A stretch of 64,000 bases of DNA from Pseudeuparius sepicola (GCA_963920635.1 OY987299.1:130445373-130509372), one strand, 5' to 3'. Positions 1 to 12,545 are shown, counted from the first letter of the stretch. Translations and numbers: made by a program. The notes: generated from the sequence alone by a model not told the origin.

Positions 1-56
1 TGCCACTTCATACACATACATAATTTTTGGGCTTGGGTGGGGACTGTTTATAGGAA

Positions 57-250
57 ATGATTGCGAAATTTTCACGTGAAACTTTCTTTAAATTTCATAA
101 ACTTCAACATCACATTGAAAGTTTCAAATATTTCGCGAAAATTTCTTTAAATTTCATAAATTTCGAAAGTTTCGCGAAAATTTCATATATTTCGAAAGTT
201 TCGCGAAAATTTCAAAGTGAAATTTCACTTTCCCTGGTAAAGTGAAATTT
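57..250. repeat. Cryptic repeat of TTTCGCGAAA palindromes
   Basis: The stretch is built from repeats of AAATTTCATAAA and TTTCGCGAAAATTTC, with the palindrome TTTCGCGAAA present several times. It is low-complexity and both strands look alike. The 62-aa frame across it (57-245) is Phe/Ser/Ile-rich only because of this composition. Confidence 0.6.
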
Positions 251-718
251 GCCCATCCCTATCCGCATGTACCTCCATGTGTCAAAAGGTAACCGGAGAT
301 CATTTTGAACGCACTCCTTGTATCGACCCGACCGCCCCCCGCATACCCCCCAACTCCAAAACTTGATCCTGGTCGTTACCCACGTACACCCCCACCCCCC
401 CCACGCACGGGGGTGCACCCGTTCCGGCGGCCCGGGTCCCCCTTCGGCGCGTAAATTCAGACCCCACAATGGCCGCGGGACATTTATGGGGCCATTAGGG
501 ACCGGGGGCCGGCGGTCGCGCGCTGAAAGGTGCCCCCGGAGTTATGGGGGGAAGTGCGTGGGGCCCCCAACCCCCGGGGACGCGGCCTAATCTCGCCTAA
601 TCCCGGGCAAGATTAAAAAGTCCGAAGAGATGGATGGCGAGGCGGGGGGAGGCGGTGAAATGTGGCCCGACTCAGTTGGCGGTGGTGGAGTCATGGGAGT
701 GGAGTTCGCGCAAGCGGG
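251..718. other. GC-rich stretch, no gene recognised
   Basis: Rich in C and G runs, much higher in GC than the flanks. Frames stay open on both strands because of composition. I see no recognisable domain or splice-site pattern. Confidence 0.4.
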
Positions 719-1086
719 AGTAGTATAGCTATGGGGCTACGAGCGCAATTTCCCCATGTATTTCTTATGGGGGCTAAAACGTGGTCAAAACGTGACCAAC
801 CGCCGCGAGACCCCCGACAGCGAGGGGTACCGAAGGTGGAGGGAGGAATTACGTCACGTACATATTGCAAGCTAGAATATTTTCTATAGGTGTTAGGCTT
901 TTTATTAGTTGCGAGTCTCGACATGTCCCGGCGTCGCGGCTGGGTCAATGGTCGGTGAAAGCCGGGCACCTTCGGCACCCCTCGCTGTCGGGGGTCTCGC
1001 GGCGGTTGGTCACGTTTTGACCACGTTTTAGCCCCCATAAGAAATACATGGGGAAATTGCGCTCGTAGCCCCATAGCTATACTACT
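719..1086. mobile_element. Foldback element with 119-nt arms
   Basis: Positions 719-837 and 968-1086 are reverse complements with very few mismatches, for example GGTACC against GGCACC near the inner end. A 130-nt spacer separates them. The arms begin AGTAGTATAGCTATGGGG. Because the arms match, the same peptide appears on both strands, which is an artefact and not a gene. No target-site duplication was recognised. The high identity of the arms suggests a fairly recent event. Confidence 0.85.
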
Positions 1087-1207
1087 AGCGGGGGCACCGT
1101 TTTCCTGCTCCCTCCGCCGTAAGTGGATTTTACATACTCTCCAACAGGCCCGAAGGCGAAAGTCGAATGTTCGAGGCGCCCTGTTATTTTGGTACAAAAA
1201 GTAGAGG

Positions 1208-1262
1208 TATTGCTTAGCAACAAAAAGTATTGCTTAGCAACAAAAAGTATTGCTTAGCAACA
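1208..1262 (+). repeat. 20-bp tandem repeat, about 2.7 copies
   Basis: The unit TATTGCTTAGCAACAAAAAG starts at 1208 and 1228, and a partial third copy starts at 1248. TTGCTTAGCAA is itself a near-palindrome. A similar TTGCTACGCAACACTTTTTG occurs near 62268. Confidence 0.8.
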
Positions 1263-1269
1263 GACCAAA

Positions 1270-1360
1270 TATGACAGGCAGCTCGCTAACCGCGGGATGC
1301 GACCACGCGACTAGTAATTCGTAGGTCCCGGGTTCAAATCCCACACAAAGCCCGACTTTT
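1270..1360 (+). repeat. tRNA-like Pol III box (SINE head or tRNA relic)
   Basis: GGTTCAAATCC at 1331-1341 matches the Pol III B box, and CCCGGG/CCCAC flanks it as in a T arm. A T-rich tract at 1356 could end Pol III transcription. Upstream, GGCAGCTCGCTAACCGCGG could be a degenerate A box and D arm. I cannot fold a full cloverleaf with an acceptor stem, so a working tRNA is unlikely. A SINE head or a decayed tRNA gene fits better. Confidence 0.35.
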
Positions 1361-1489
1361 TATTTATTTCTTATTATCATTGCGTTCTGCCTCTTATTTA
1401 TCACTGATTATCATTATTTGTACTATTTGAACGAAGTACGTACGTATAATCTGACATTTTTAGAGCAGGAAAAAATGTAATATACTACA

Positions 1490-1965
1490 AGCTTTTATTT
1501 AACTTACAATGTAGGTATGTATTGTATGTTTAGGTCAAATCTTGCAAGCTGAATTAGAACCCCTTCCTGACATCTCATTGAGCTGAAATTTTGCATACAC
1601 CTTTAATTTCGGTGACAATACAATATACAATACTCAATATTGTAATACTTTCAAAATGGCCGTCGCCACAAGATGGCGGATGATGTATTTTTTGTCAACC
1701 CCCTTAATATGGGTATCAAATAAAAGGGCTTGAAGAATAGAAAACGATAGAGTTAGTGACATCACACTAAATTCAATATGGCCGCCGCTCCAAGATGGCG
1801 GATAATGTATTTTTTGTAAATTCCCTTAATATGGGTATCAAATGAAAGGGCTTGAAGAGTAGAAAACGATAAAGTTAGTGACATCACGCTAAATTCAATA
1901 TGGCCGCCGCTCCAACACGGCGGATTACATTTTCTTTTCCCTTAAGGCGCTACGATACCCCCCAT
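1490..1965 (+). repeat. ATGGCGG-rich dispersed repeat, copy 1
   Basis: Starts near AAGCTTTTATTTAACTT, passes through GAGCTGAAATTTTGCATACA, then has internal sub-repeats of about 125 bp. Each sub-repeat holds a TGACATCA-like site, ATGGCCGCCGCTCCAAGATGGCGG or a variant, and AATATGGGTATCAAATGAAA. Related copies occur at 17.8-19.0, 32.4-32.7, 47.4-48.0 and 53.5-54.1 kb. I recognise no coding part. Confidence 0.8.
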
Positions 1966-2054
1966 TTGCAAGGGTTTCGTAGTTTACATCTCCTACTTGC
2001 ATTTCTTAATATTTTTACTTGATTTTTTTTTGTGGCTTAGATAAAACTATGAAG

Positions 2055-2201
2055 AATCGTCGTTGTGTATCACGAACTGTGCAGGACTAATGCGACACTG
2101 TGAAAAAAAATGCCAAACATACCCGAAATTCGACTATATTCGGTTAAGAATTTCGAGTATTTCCGCCGCTCAAAAATAATTCGAAAGACACAACGACGAT
2201 T
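2055..2201. repeat. Short inverted repeat, 14-bp arms
   Basis: AATCGTCGTTGTGT (2055-2068) is the reverse complement of 2188-2201. The interior contains AATTCGACTATATTCGG. This may be a worn MITE. Confidence 0.4.
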
Positions 2202-2205
2202 GAGG

Positions 2206-3430
2206 CATTCTATAACATTATTTTAAGACTACTTTCAAGTCGATACGTTTGTTCGTTTGGCTATGATTTGAAAACTAGGAACCCATTGCCCGGCAATAAA
2301 ATGATCCGTGAATTGGCCATCCGAGCAGGAATTAGACGTACGGAGATAGGCGGGCGGGCGGGCGTTCGCTGGAACTCGTGGTTCCCCTACTTCCCCCTAC
2401 TTCGGCCTACCTCACCGGGCTCAGGAACCACGTCAGGGGAACTTTCAATCGATATCAGATGTTTCATATTTCATTTTATTAGGGAGTTATTTGTGTTTCG
2501 CTTGTTTTGAATATTAGCAGATACTTATATTTCCGAGTACCCGAAGGTGAAGAAAATATTTTCTACCGCGACATTATGTATGTCGACTGACATAATATAA
2601 TACCCATTATTATTATTCCTTCAGGAATAATAAATAAATAATTATTATTCACAAAGTACTGTTTGCTTTTGTGTAAAATGGTTTAATCCCTAGGGCATAA
2701 AATGGCCTGGTCGCGCAAAAAGAGTAAATTTAAATTCTAGACCATATTGTGCGCTTGATGTTTACTTAAAAATGTGATAGGTAAAAGCAATATTTTTATC
2801 AAATAAATGGGTCATGTGAAGCTTTTTTGAAAACGAATAATAGCCTATGTAATACGATTATTGTGTCAAATCGCTTCATGATAAAAGCTAATTTATATAC
2901 TTTCCAGAGAGCACGATTATAAATCTGACATCCAGTCAGTTTTAGAAACTTGTTCGTTAGAAGATTGTTCGAAAGTCATTGGAGTTGAAAATCGGGCAAA
3001 ATAAAAATAGTACATTTTATTGTTCCAGTCTGTCGAATTTACGACATTTTAATACATTTTCTAGGAGGTTCGATAATTGAGATTTGTCAGAAGGTTCTGA
3101 AACTGAACGGCAGTCAGGATAATGTTTGATAATGATATCACAACAGTCACAGTGAAACCAATAGGAGTAATTTGTGGGCTTGTGTGCTTTTATTCCCGTA
3201 CCTAATAGGATTCCCAGAATTTGAGACAGGGCTACTGGGGTACTAACACATAGTTTGCACACTTATTATTCGGATTTAGGTATACCTAGGTAGGTATAAG
3301 TAGTAGTGGCAGGTGCATAGGGTTTGAGAAACAAACTTTCTGGGAATAATAGGGCTTTGAATGGAACATTTACAAGGGATTAGAAATTAATAGTTCCTAT
3401 TATCTCAGAACTATTACTTTATTTAAAAAA
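2206..3430. other. Intergenic, nothing recognised
   Basis: AT-rich. It holds a small hairpin/ATT-rich patch around 2606-2650. Short frames at 2268-2510 and 3017-3262 show no domain. Confidence 0.4.
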
Positions 3431-3725
3431 GGAGACCGGTTTCGTAACTCTATAAATTTACCTACATCCTCAGGGCAGGTAGTAGGTATATGTATAAATA
3501 AATAAAGAACCTTTGCTTACCTAGCCATTATATATTTGAAATATATACATTCAGCCACAAGTCAAAGTTGAAACAATTAAAAACATTTACATCATTATTA
3601 TCTTTTTTTAAGTACCTCCTCCAAATTTTCTGCAAGCTCTTAGACTATATTTACTTTTTTAAATCTTATATTGTAGTCCTTGAAGATGTAATTTTATAGA
3701 TTAACGAAACCGCTTACTGTTTTTA
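3430..3725. repeat. Diverged inverted pair ending in ACGAAACCG
   Basis: Read on the minus strand, about 3433-3480 runs CCTGAGGATGTAG through TTATAGAGTTACGAAACCGG. On the plus strand, 3678-3715 runs TTGAAGATGTAATTTTATAG through ACGAAACCG. The two therefore form a diverged inverted repeat around a unique centre. Function unknown. Confidence 0.35.
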
Positions 3726-5530
3726 AATAAACAAATAATAGTTGTGATATCCTAATAGGGCCTATTCACTTCCAATCCCTCTGAAATGAACTCTTACAGG
3801 GTAGAAAGTTTTCAATTAGATTAGATAGATAGATATAAAACATTTTATAGAAGTAGACTTTAGACACTTGTCTAGTCGTAGCAACACTATTATGCAGAAC
3901 AATTATCCAATCAAGCATTGATAGATGTTCAACTGACCCTAATCTGGTGCACCTTTGCTGATATCAAAATGATTTATAACACCTGTGAAATAATAGTAAA
4001 ATTGCCTCGACGCCAAAAAGCTATGCAGTGTGTTGCCAACGAAAAGTGAACGCCCTGAATAACTCCCAAAAAATATCATTTTTTCAATAAAGCAAACAGC
4101 CCACCGCCGTTTTTTAAATATATATTCGCGCTTCTTCGTCGGCATCGGCGAGACTCGTGTGTCCCGTCGGCGGCGGCCGGCTCCCGACTTATTATTTCAT
4201 ATTATCTACACAGAAAAAAAAGACTGTTGGATTTTAGTGAGTTCGTGTATATAGTCTTTTTTACATTACTTTAAATACACAAGCAAATCCATGTGTTTAT
4301 AAGTTAATAAGTTTAAAATAGTTTAATTTCCGTTAAGAAGACGTATTGCCACTTCGATACTAAAATTGGCATACTACAATGAAAGCATAACCTCGGTTTT
4401 AAAATGTCTCATGTTTTATTTAAACAATTAAATTTATTTTATTTAAATAATAATTCTCACCCTCGGACTACTCCAAACTATATAAGAGTACCCCAGAAGC
4501 AGCTGAAAAAACCTTATAATTCATTGTATGAACAAAGCAACTTAATTGCAACTTTCATATTCATCAATATAATCAGTAAATCATGTTTTTCAATTTTTAT
4601 GGTATTCAAGAAATTATTAGAATTACATATTAGAATTCATGTCAAATACAAGTTAGATTGATCTCGACTGAACCAAATCTCCTATTACAAACACGTTAGT
4701 AAAAAAAAACTGTGACCTTGACTGAGCAATTTACCAAAATGAATGATGGCAAATTTCTCAGTTAAGGTTTTGAATCAACCCTACACTCTATATCGTTCGT
4801 AGTCATAATGAACACTGTGCAAGTGAATGGCAATAGAAGAGCTGTTAATAAACTGGGGGTTACTAGAACTATTGTATCCACTAAAATTAAATGTTATTAA
4901 TTTATTGACCTCATCTGCAACATTTCTGTTTTTGTCAATTACCAGTTGCTGCACTAGCAACTTGATTTGCATTTTACACATCATTTGCTTATTATTCAGG
5001 CAATAATATGATATATTACTAATAATTATAACTGATATTAGTACCCACAATTCCAGCAAAAATTCAATGACAGTAGTTGTAATTTCAGTATAATAATGAA
5101 CATGAGGCCTCAAATTAAACGTTATGTTGTTCTGAGAAAAGAATGTGCTTAGAAAAGAAGTATTATAGAATCAATTCCAGAACATGACATGGTATTGATT
5201 GAAATGAAATATTACATTTAAATTATTCACTCGAATTCAATATCAATTGTAATTGAATTGATTATTATTAGTTACAAAAAAGCTTCTGCTTGAGTTTGAG
5301 GAATAATATCTCATATTGAATTAAACAGTTTTTTTTTACAAAGTAACAGATTTTTCTCAGTGTAGTGCCCACGACCGGCCGCCTCAGTCGTAGCACTGTG
5401 AAGGGGCAGGCTGGAGTGGGGAGTCGTGGGGACTAGAGGAAGGAAAAGGATAGGCATATCTAATCGAGCGACGTTTGTCCTGAATTGAGTCGGGCACTTC
5501 GGGCGGATTTCATAAGTATCGTAGCCTCTT
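3726..5530. other. Intergenic, nothing recognised
   Basis: AT-rich apart from a GC-rich patch at 4130-4190. Frames of up to 110 aa (4781-5113, minus) show no domain or codon bias. Confidence 0.4.
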
Positions 5531-5640
5531 AATATGGGCATTAAATGAAAGGGCTTGAAGAGTAGAACTAAAAAGTTGAAAATAAAATTAATAGTAAAAA
5601 ATATTTTTAAAAACAAGCTTTTATTTAAACAATCTCCTGG
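5531..5640 (+). repeat. Fragment of the ATGGCGG-repeat family end
   Basis: ATTAAATGAAAGGGCTTGAAG at about 5540, then AAAAACAAGCTTTTATTTAA at about 5609, both match pieces of the repeats at 1.5 and 47.0 kb. The intervening sub-repeats are missing. Confidence 0.5.
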
Positions 5641-7620
5641 GCCAAAAAGTTCACTTACACATCTGGCAAAATAAATAACTATTAATTCGATTTTATTAAC
5701 CATTCTGTATGTCTGTGTACTGTTCAATTCAAAAGATTTTCTTTAAAAATACACGTAACTAAAACTAAATCCTTGCTATTTTAACAATGAACTTATTTTA
5801 CTTTATGAAAAATTTAAAAACACCAATTTGTGGCAAAAAAATACACCCACAAACTGTTAGAAGATGTTTTTAGCACAAAAAAGTCATTATTGTAATATGT
5901 ATGAACCCATATTTTTGAGATACAGAGCGTTTAAAAAAGTCATTATTTTCATATTTTATTTAAAAAAAGGAAAAAATAATCTCGGTATGTGTGTTTGAAG
6001 TCGATATCTTTTTTTTTGTTCCAGATATAAAAAATAATATACGAAAATAATAATTATTTTCGTAAGCGCTCTATATCTCCATAATTACGGCTTTACATTT
6101 ATGCATATTTATACATATTAACTTTTTCTCCTAAAATGACTTGTTCTTCAAAATGTCAACGTTTGTCTACAAAGCCGAGGGCATCCTGTATTAAAGATGT
6201 AAGATTCTGGAGAACGGAAAAATAGAGAATATTCCCGATTTTGAGAATTTTCCGAGAATCAATCTTTCATAAATTTAAAGTAACTAATTACAATAAAAAA
6301 ATATTTCGAATGGTAATAAAGTAACAAAACGGACACAAAATTAAGAATATACCTACTCTAAATAACAAAAACCGGCCGTGGATGCCATGAGATTATTTTC
6401 GACGAGAATATTCTCATTCTCGAGAATTCTGAAAATATCCTATTTTTATACATCTACCCTGTATAGCATTCATGAACTTTTGAAGCAAAGCAATAAAGAA
6501 AGTGAAACGTTGAAAATGCGCCATTTCTAAAATTGACGGAGTGAAAAATGAAATGATTTATACAGAATGATTAACACTTCGACTTAAAAATACAGGAAAT
6601 TAAAATTTCATTTAAAAACGATTTTATAATAGCTAACTATGTAACTATTTTAAAAATGTTTCTTGAAATTTGGCTCGGTTTCTTTCTTTTTAATTATTTT
6701 TGCTAAAGGGATCACATTTTGCGGGGTTTTTGTTTTGCTTATTTTTTTATCATGTAAAATTTTGAGTTAGGATTTATTTCACGAAATATTGACATTCATT
6801 TTTGACCCTGCGTTTGAATTATTATGCATGCTGATGGTGAATCCTAAAGTTTGTATTTCTAATTTATGAACTTTATTATTATGTTATGCTGCAACAGTGG
6901 ACTCTAATGACCGTATTTTCTCGATATCTATCGACTGGAATATTCGTTATTAGAATTTATAACCTTGTTTATTTAATATTAAAATGTTGTTGTTATTAAT
7001 TTCTGAAATATACATAGATCAGCTACTTCAAAAGCAGCAAAAATAGAACTTTGAAGAAAAACAGGACTTTCTCCACAAACAGAATAATAATAAAACCATA
7101 TGGTTGTGGTAATCCAATAAAAACTCATTAATATTTTCTGAAGAGGGTAAAGGTATATAATTTTTTTCTGTATCCATCAACGTTTTGATACAGCCTCAAA
7201 AGGTCGCAGGTTTTATCAGATTCCCATTACCGGCGTTTTCATACCGTTTTCTAAATCCCCTTGAGACATAAGAAATTCGACAAAAAATCTACCATCTTTA
7301 AACTGGAGCCGTGGGTCTTCCTCGGATGTTTATTATATGCTGATTGAATTTCTGGGAAGTATTTGGGAATTTCGCGAAAGAGAAACATTTATTTTTTATA
7401 TCGCCACTGAGAATGGACAATGTGATATTTTTTTGAAGTAATCTTGAAAACATGAGCTGGTATCAATAATTTTTATTTTGACACTTTGGTAAAGTTCCAC
7501 AATCGGACGATATTTTCACGAGACAAAGGAATTTCTAGCATATTCCTTTTTTGAAAAATCAGGGTGGTGCTAATACGTAGAAATAAAAAAATGTAGGGAT
7601 GATTGCCCGCATCAAACCTA
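5641..7620. other. Intergenic with a weak inverted repeat at 5860-6160
   Basis: GAGATACAGAGCG near 5918 faces CGCTCTATATCTC near 6067, around the palindrome GAAAATAATAATTATTTTCG. This suggests a decayed foldback of about 300 bp. A cluster of GAGAATATTC-like words lies at 6190-6440. Otherwise featureless. Confidence 0.4.
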
Positions 7621-8810
7621 TAGACCGTCTGACAGTGACAGATTTGCCAAACTGATTTTCTCATTTATGCCTTGGAGAGGCTTGAGTCGAAAAATAGTAA
7701 TTTTAAGTTTGGCCCCCGGGGAAAACGTATGGAAAATTCGATTTTTCAAAACAGAAAAAAAGCTACTAATTCTCACTTATGCCATGTTCACCATATGATT
7801 TCTTATATTATTCCGACCTCGAAAACCCAAAGGCATAAGTGTAGCGTGTGGAAAAAGGTTTGAATTAATAAGGGTTTGGCAGATCAAACAAAAAATGACT
7901 TGGTTTACTGACTCCGTCAGTTATGCCGTTCGAAATGGTGAAGACTTAAGGTGGATTTATAAACTCGACGTTTGCGTTGGCGTTCGCCGTTGCCGTTTGC
8001 GTCGAAAATTCAATCCCAATATTTTACGTGTAACCGTTTATAAAATGCCGTCGAATGCTGCCGTCTGCGTCCGATGCCGTCCGAGATAAACTAATTGCAT
8101 CTTTTTCACGTTCCGTCATTCACATTTCTGGACGCAAATTGCGAAGGTCACCGTCAACTTCGAGCGCCAACGCAAACGTCGAGTTTATAAATCCACCTTT
8201 ATATCCTCACTAGCCCAAAAATTGATTGGCAGAAGTGACGCGTGGGGAAAAATGCACTTTTAAGTCGGAAAATAAGTCGGATTTTTTTTTTTGTCAACTG
8301 ATTTTGTCAGGGATAAAATGAATTGCAATAAAACTTTCTATAGTTTCAGAGGCATAAGGGCAGAAATCAGTTGACGAAAAAAAAATTTTTTTTCCGACTT
8401 ATTTTCCGACCCAAAAGTGCATTTTTCCCCACGCGTCACTTCTGCCAATCAATTTTTGGGCTAGTGAAGATATAAGTTTTCACCATTTCGAAAGGCATAA
8501 CTGACGGAGTCAGTAAACCAAGTCATATTTTGTGTGATCTGCCAAACCCTTAATTCAACCCTTTTTCCACACGCTACACTTATGCCTTTGGGTTTTCGAG
8601 GTCGGAATAGTATAAGAAATCATACGGTGAACATGGCATAAGTGAGAATTAGTACCTTTTTTCTGTTTTGAAAAATCGAATTTTCCATATTCCCCGGGGG
8701 CCAAACTTAAAATTACTATTTTCCGACTCAGCATCGATTTACCTTTCAACCCTCTCCAAGGCATAAATGAGAAAATCAGTAAGGAAAATCTGTCACTGCC
8801 TGACGGTCTA
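7621..8810. mobile_element. Foldback element, TAGACC family, copy 1
   Basis: The ends are TAGACCGTC (7621) and GACGGTCTA (8810), and a flanking TA is compatible with a TA target duplication. The arms pair through AGTGACAGATTT, ATTTTCTCATTTATGCCTT and GGCCCCCGGGG, down to a centre near 8340 where CCCCACGCGTCACTTCTGCC meets its complement. A separate 250-bp MITE interrupts the left arm. The element at 19512-20375 has related ends, so both belong to one family. No coding sequence. Confidence 0.85.
7949..8198. mobile_element. 250-bp MITE nested in a foldback arm, TTA duplication
   Basis: The ends AGGTGGATTTATAAACTCG (7949) and its reverse complement (to 8198) form TIRs of about 34 bp. TTA occurs on each side (7946-7948 and 8199-8201). 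Removing the insert and one TTA restores a sequence that matches the opposite arm of the host foldback, so the insertion boundary can be read directly. A TTA duplication fits the PIF/Harbinger group, but no transposase is present to prove it. Confidence 0.85.
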
Positions 8811-9071
8811 CTAGGTGTGGCGCTACCTATGTATGACTTTCTCCAGTTTACTTAGCGACCCCACCTCTTGCCACAGAGGGGCGGATATTAAAAACGGATC
8901 ATAAATTCGGGGTGGTGGGGGGGTGAGTGCGCATGGCGTATAGTATGCCGTTTCGGTTAAATCTGGGGTGGCTTTTTTTGCGTTATTTATAGGAACAATG
9001 CTAGTAGCAGCAGTGTGAAGTTAACGGCCAAATTGTGACAAAAAAATTACTGTAGGTAGGTTGAACGGAAT
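8811..9071. other. Short GC-mixed intergenic stretch
   Basis: Contains a G-rich patch at 8910-8930. Nothing recognised. Confidence 0.35.
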
Positions 9072-9472
9072 AGGTACACATTTTATTTAAATGCTCTTAA
9101 AAAGAATAAAATAAACTTTGAAATGATTAAAACGAAAGCAAACCAATATTTTTGTTACACGCAAAACAACACCACACAAAAATCTATACACAAAACCAAA
9201 ATCCGCAAAATAAAGCGAAATCCTTATTTCCGCGTACACGGCACTGATTATACTGGCCTAACTGGAACACGTCGACACCTGCTCAATGGATCTCCGAAAC
9301 GCCGACCAATCAAATCGCTACGCCCGCTTTCTTATTGGCTGCCTCCTTTGGATTTTATACGGGTGATTTCTGCTGATAAGTCTGGTATTTTTACCAGTAG
9401 CAGAGCGTGGTAAATGCTATGAAATAGATCGCCCCCGTATATTACTGTGTTCCAAGTGAGTTCACCTATACA
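9072..9472. repeat. Dispersed repeat R1, copy A (uninterrupted)
   Basis: This copy matches, in reverse orientation, the sequence at 30810-31640. Shared blocks include ACACAAAATC-rich sequence, CGCCGACCAATCAAATCGCT, TTTTACCAGTAGCAGAGCG and GATCGC..CCCCGTATA. It serves as the empty site for the SINE at 30866-31290. CCAAT-type words inside it may be promoter remnants. No coding sequence. Confidence 0.8.
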
Positions 9473-9620
9473 GTGTGGCCATTTTAGTGTGCAACATATG
9501 GGATTTTTTTTTATTAATTGCACAACCAAAATACAAATATTGCCGAAAGTTGGTGCAAGTTCGATAATCATATTAGGTGACCTTAGAATGGTTGCAAGTT
9601 AAACAGCATACAGGCTCAGT

Positions 9621-10226
9621 CGAAAAATATAAAAATTGCACAAGAGTGAAGTACCCTTATTTCAAAAAATTCTGGAAAAGGTTATTAAGAAAAATTGTTT
9701 AGAATTAAAAGCTATGCCTAAATACAAAAAAATAGCCTCCTAAGAAAAACAAATTTTGTTCGTCGATGAATTTCCAGTTTCTTATTAAACATTTAAAATA
9801 AAAATTTTGCACCTTAAATGAGAGTTTTTTAATAGACACATTATCATTACTAATGTTTTACCTTGTTCATAAGAATTTTTGCGAAATTTTAAAGTTGTGT
9901 TTAATATCGTTGCAACAAACATCAAGTTTGTGATTCCCTAAAAAACTAAAAATCTAAGTTAATTTTACAAATATGCTTGAATTTGAACAAAGTTATGAGA
10001 AATTAATTTGATTTTGATTAATTTATGAAAGTGTTTAGGGGGAATATTAAAAAAATATATATTTTTAGAAAATTATTAATGTTTTTCAAAAAAATATTTT
10101 TTTTCTTAGGAGGCCATGTTTTGGTATTTAGGCATAACTTTTAATTCTAAACAACTTTTCTTAATAACATTTTGCTGAATTCTTTGAAATAAGGGTACTT
10201 TACTCTTGAACAATTTTTATATTTCG
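9621..10226. mobile_element. Foldback element, arms of about 130 nt
   Basis: CGAAAAATATAAAAATTG (9621) pairs with the end at 10226. Further in, TTAGGCATAACTTTTAATTC and TTCTTAGGAGGC on the right pair with their complements at about 9695-9745. The AT-rich centre is unpaired. No TSD or coding sequence recognised. Confidence 0.7.
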
Positions 10227-12397
10227 TAAGGGGGAAGAACTCGCAAATATTATAGAATTAGTCACAGTTCAGGGGCGTAGCTCAATTTTGTGTAACTCAC
10301 TGACTTAATTTTCATATAATTGTTATTTAATTTATTGTTAATATTATTCTTAACGGTGATGCCTTAGATTATGGAGGAAGGCAAACCCTTATAACATTGG
10401 CAATTATTTCTCGTGCTTGAGAATGCAACGTTCTTCCCTGTTTACTCATTTTGCACATGTTAACTACCGAACATACGAAACGCCACTGAGCTCTCTGAGC
10501 CGGCGGAAAAAACTTGCCAGCGGCCTAAAAAATGAGGTCTGTATGGTAGCCCAAATACGCAGTTAACTTTACGTAGGTACTGTAGAAACATGCACAAAAC
10601 GCATTGGCTAACTGGTTTTGTCAGCCGACTCCTTCCCAGAAGTGCTGTGTTGCCGTATTTCAAAGGCGATGGTAGACGCGACGATGTTGAAAAAAATATA
10701 ATAGGTGTTTTATCACACCGCGTTAAAAATAAATGATAAACAAAAATGGGTAAGTGGTCCCGTGATGCGAGCTTTATTTTTTCGGTATAACAGAGTTCAG
10801 AAATTCGGCTTCAATATGATAAAACTTGTATTCGCCAATAAATAACGACTACTCGTATATAGGAAATCTCGCAACGCCGCCCGCATTCTTTAGAAACGTT
10901 TTCTTTCGTGCTTTGGACTATACTTTACCTAACGTGTGCGGACTGGGGTCCGGTAAAAAAAACCTGTGATTATGAATTTTAAATCATTTCCAGCCTACGC
11001 CACAGTTTCCATCGCCGTCATGGAAAATTCACTGTAATTTGTATAGGGCACGTACCCGCAAAGCCTGGATAGCATGTAATTTCGATGAATTTCCAATTTT
11101 CTAATGACAGCGCAGCTTTGGGATACGCTGCAGTGCATACGATTTAAATTAGATAGTTAATGGCGACTGAAATGTTCTGTCGTGCCATCGCGTAGTTCAA
11201 CACCAATCTACAAATAGAAAAAGCAAGCGCGAAATGTCGAAATTTTGCGTATCAAAAATAATACCTACCTTTGATTGACGGAATGGAAATAAAACTACTA
11301 GTTGGCAAAATTGTTGAGACGAGTAGGAGTCGTCAGAACATTTTTAACAATAATAATTTTGAACTCGTCTATAACGAACATTTAAGGGGCCGTCCCGGCC
11401 GTCGCATTGGTTCGTTTCATGTGAACGTTCGTTGAACAGGGCGACAAAAAATATCATCTTGCTAATTTTTTTATTCTATTAATCTTGGACATGTTTAATG
11501 ATCCATCGAGTATAAACTACAGTCACTACCTAGTTAATACGCAACTACTAAATAAAAACAAATGAATAAATTCGCAACGGACCTAGTTAGAAAAAAAGAA
11601 GAATACTTGTTATATCCCTTGGCCGGTATAGCCTAGTTCGACCAGAGTGTCCGGTTAATAATGGTCCATAGATATTTGTTTTTTTATGAACACCCTATAT
11701 AAGTTTGACTGGCTGTACTACGTACTAATAATACCTTAGACAAAGCTTAATCGATTTGCCAAAAAATCAGCCCGTAGTTTATACAGGGTATTCTGAAAAA
11801 TCAATTTTTTAAAATTTTGACCCCACTTTGTGAGTACCTATATTGATATTCTGTACAAAAAATTTTGAGCTATGGCCAATGATATTCCGATTGGTCATTT
11901 AAAAAAATCATAGCTAGCCATGGAATAATCACCCAATCGAAATAGAAGTGTCTGTAAGATATCTTCCCTTAGGTCAATCTAAAAAATATATAATGCCGAA
12001 TTTTATTTCATAGATTTCTAGAGCAAACGCGGACACACTGTAGACAATCCTTTCCTACAATACATTTAAAAAATATCAAAGATACTTATTATAGAAACTG
12101 TGGTTCACTTGTAGTCGTATTACCAAAACCTTTTTATAGTCGGCAGCTTATTATTACACATTTTCGGGTTTTCAGATACAATGCGTTCAAATTTTCTGAG
12201 AAGTTTTTATATTTAAACATTCCATTGAAAAACTGGTTTGTTGACCTAATAATATTCGGTTAATCCCTCAAATGTATAGTGTTTTTTTAAGTTGGATAAT
12301 AGTTGTTTTTAAATTTTTAATTGTTTCTTAAAAATTCTTGCAAAAAATGTAAATCTTGCCGTTTATTTTTCAGTAAATTTTAATTTTTCAAAAATCG
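10227..12397. other. Intergenic, nothing recognised
   Basis: AT-rich with short GC patches at 10490-10520 and 11380-11420. TATACAGGGTATTCTGAAAA near 11779 resembles the end of a TACAGGGTG-type element, but I could not pair it with a partner. Confidence 0.35.
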
Positions 12398-12545
12398 AAT
12401 TGGCGCGCCGAATAATGAGCCGAATAATTGGCCGAATATTCGGTTATTAAAAGCATTATTCGGCCTTGTAGAACATTCGGTAATGCCCGAAACATGGCCG
12501 AATACTCTACCAATTATTCGGCCTGCCGAATATTCTGTGTATCCC
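12398..12545. repeat. Cluster of CCGAATA(A/T)T palindromic words
   Basis: About ten CCGAAT/ATTCGG words in roughly 150 bp, in both orientations, including CCGAATATTCGG. Spacing is irregular, so it is not a simple tandem array. Confidence 0.7.

Noticed and set aside
691..1197. 168-aa minus-strand frame
   Set aside because: It runs through a foldback, and the same peptide is encoded on the opposite strand by the other arm. No domain.
1270..1360. Functional tRNA gene
   Set aside because: The B box is good but I could not form an acceptor stem and a full cloverleaf; kept only as a tRNA-like box.
5311..5727. 138-aa minus-strand frame
   Set aside because: Crosses a repeat fragment and AT-rich sequence, with no domain or splice context.
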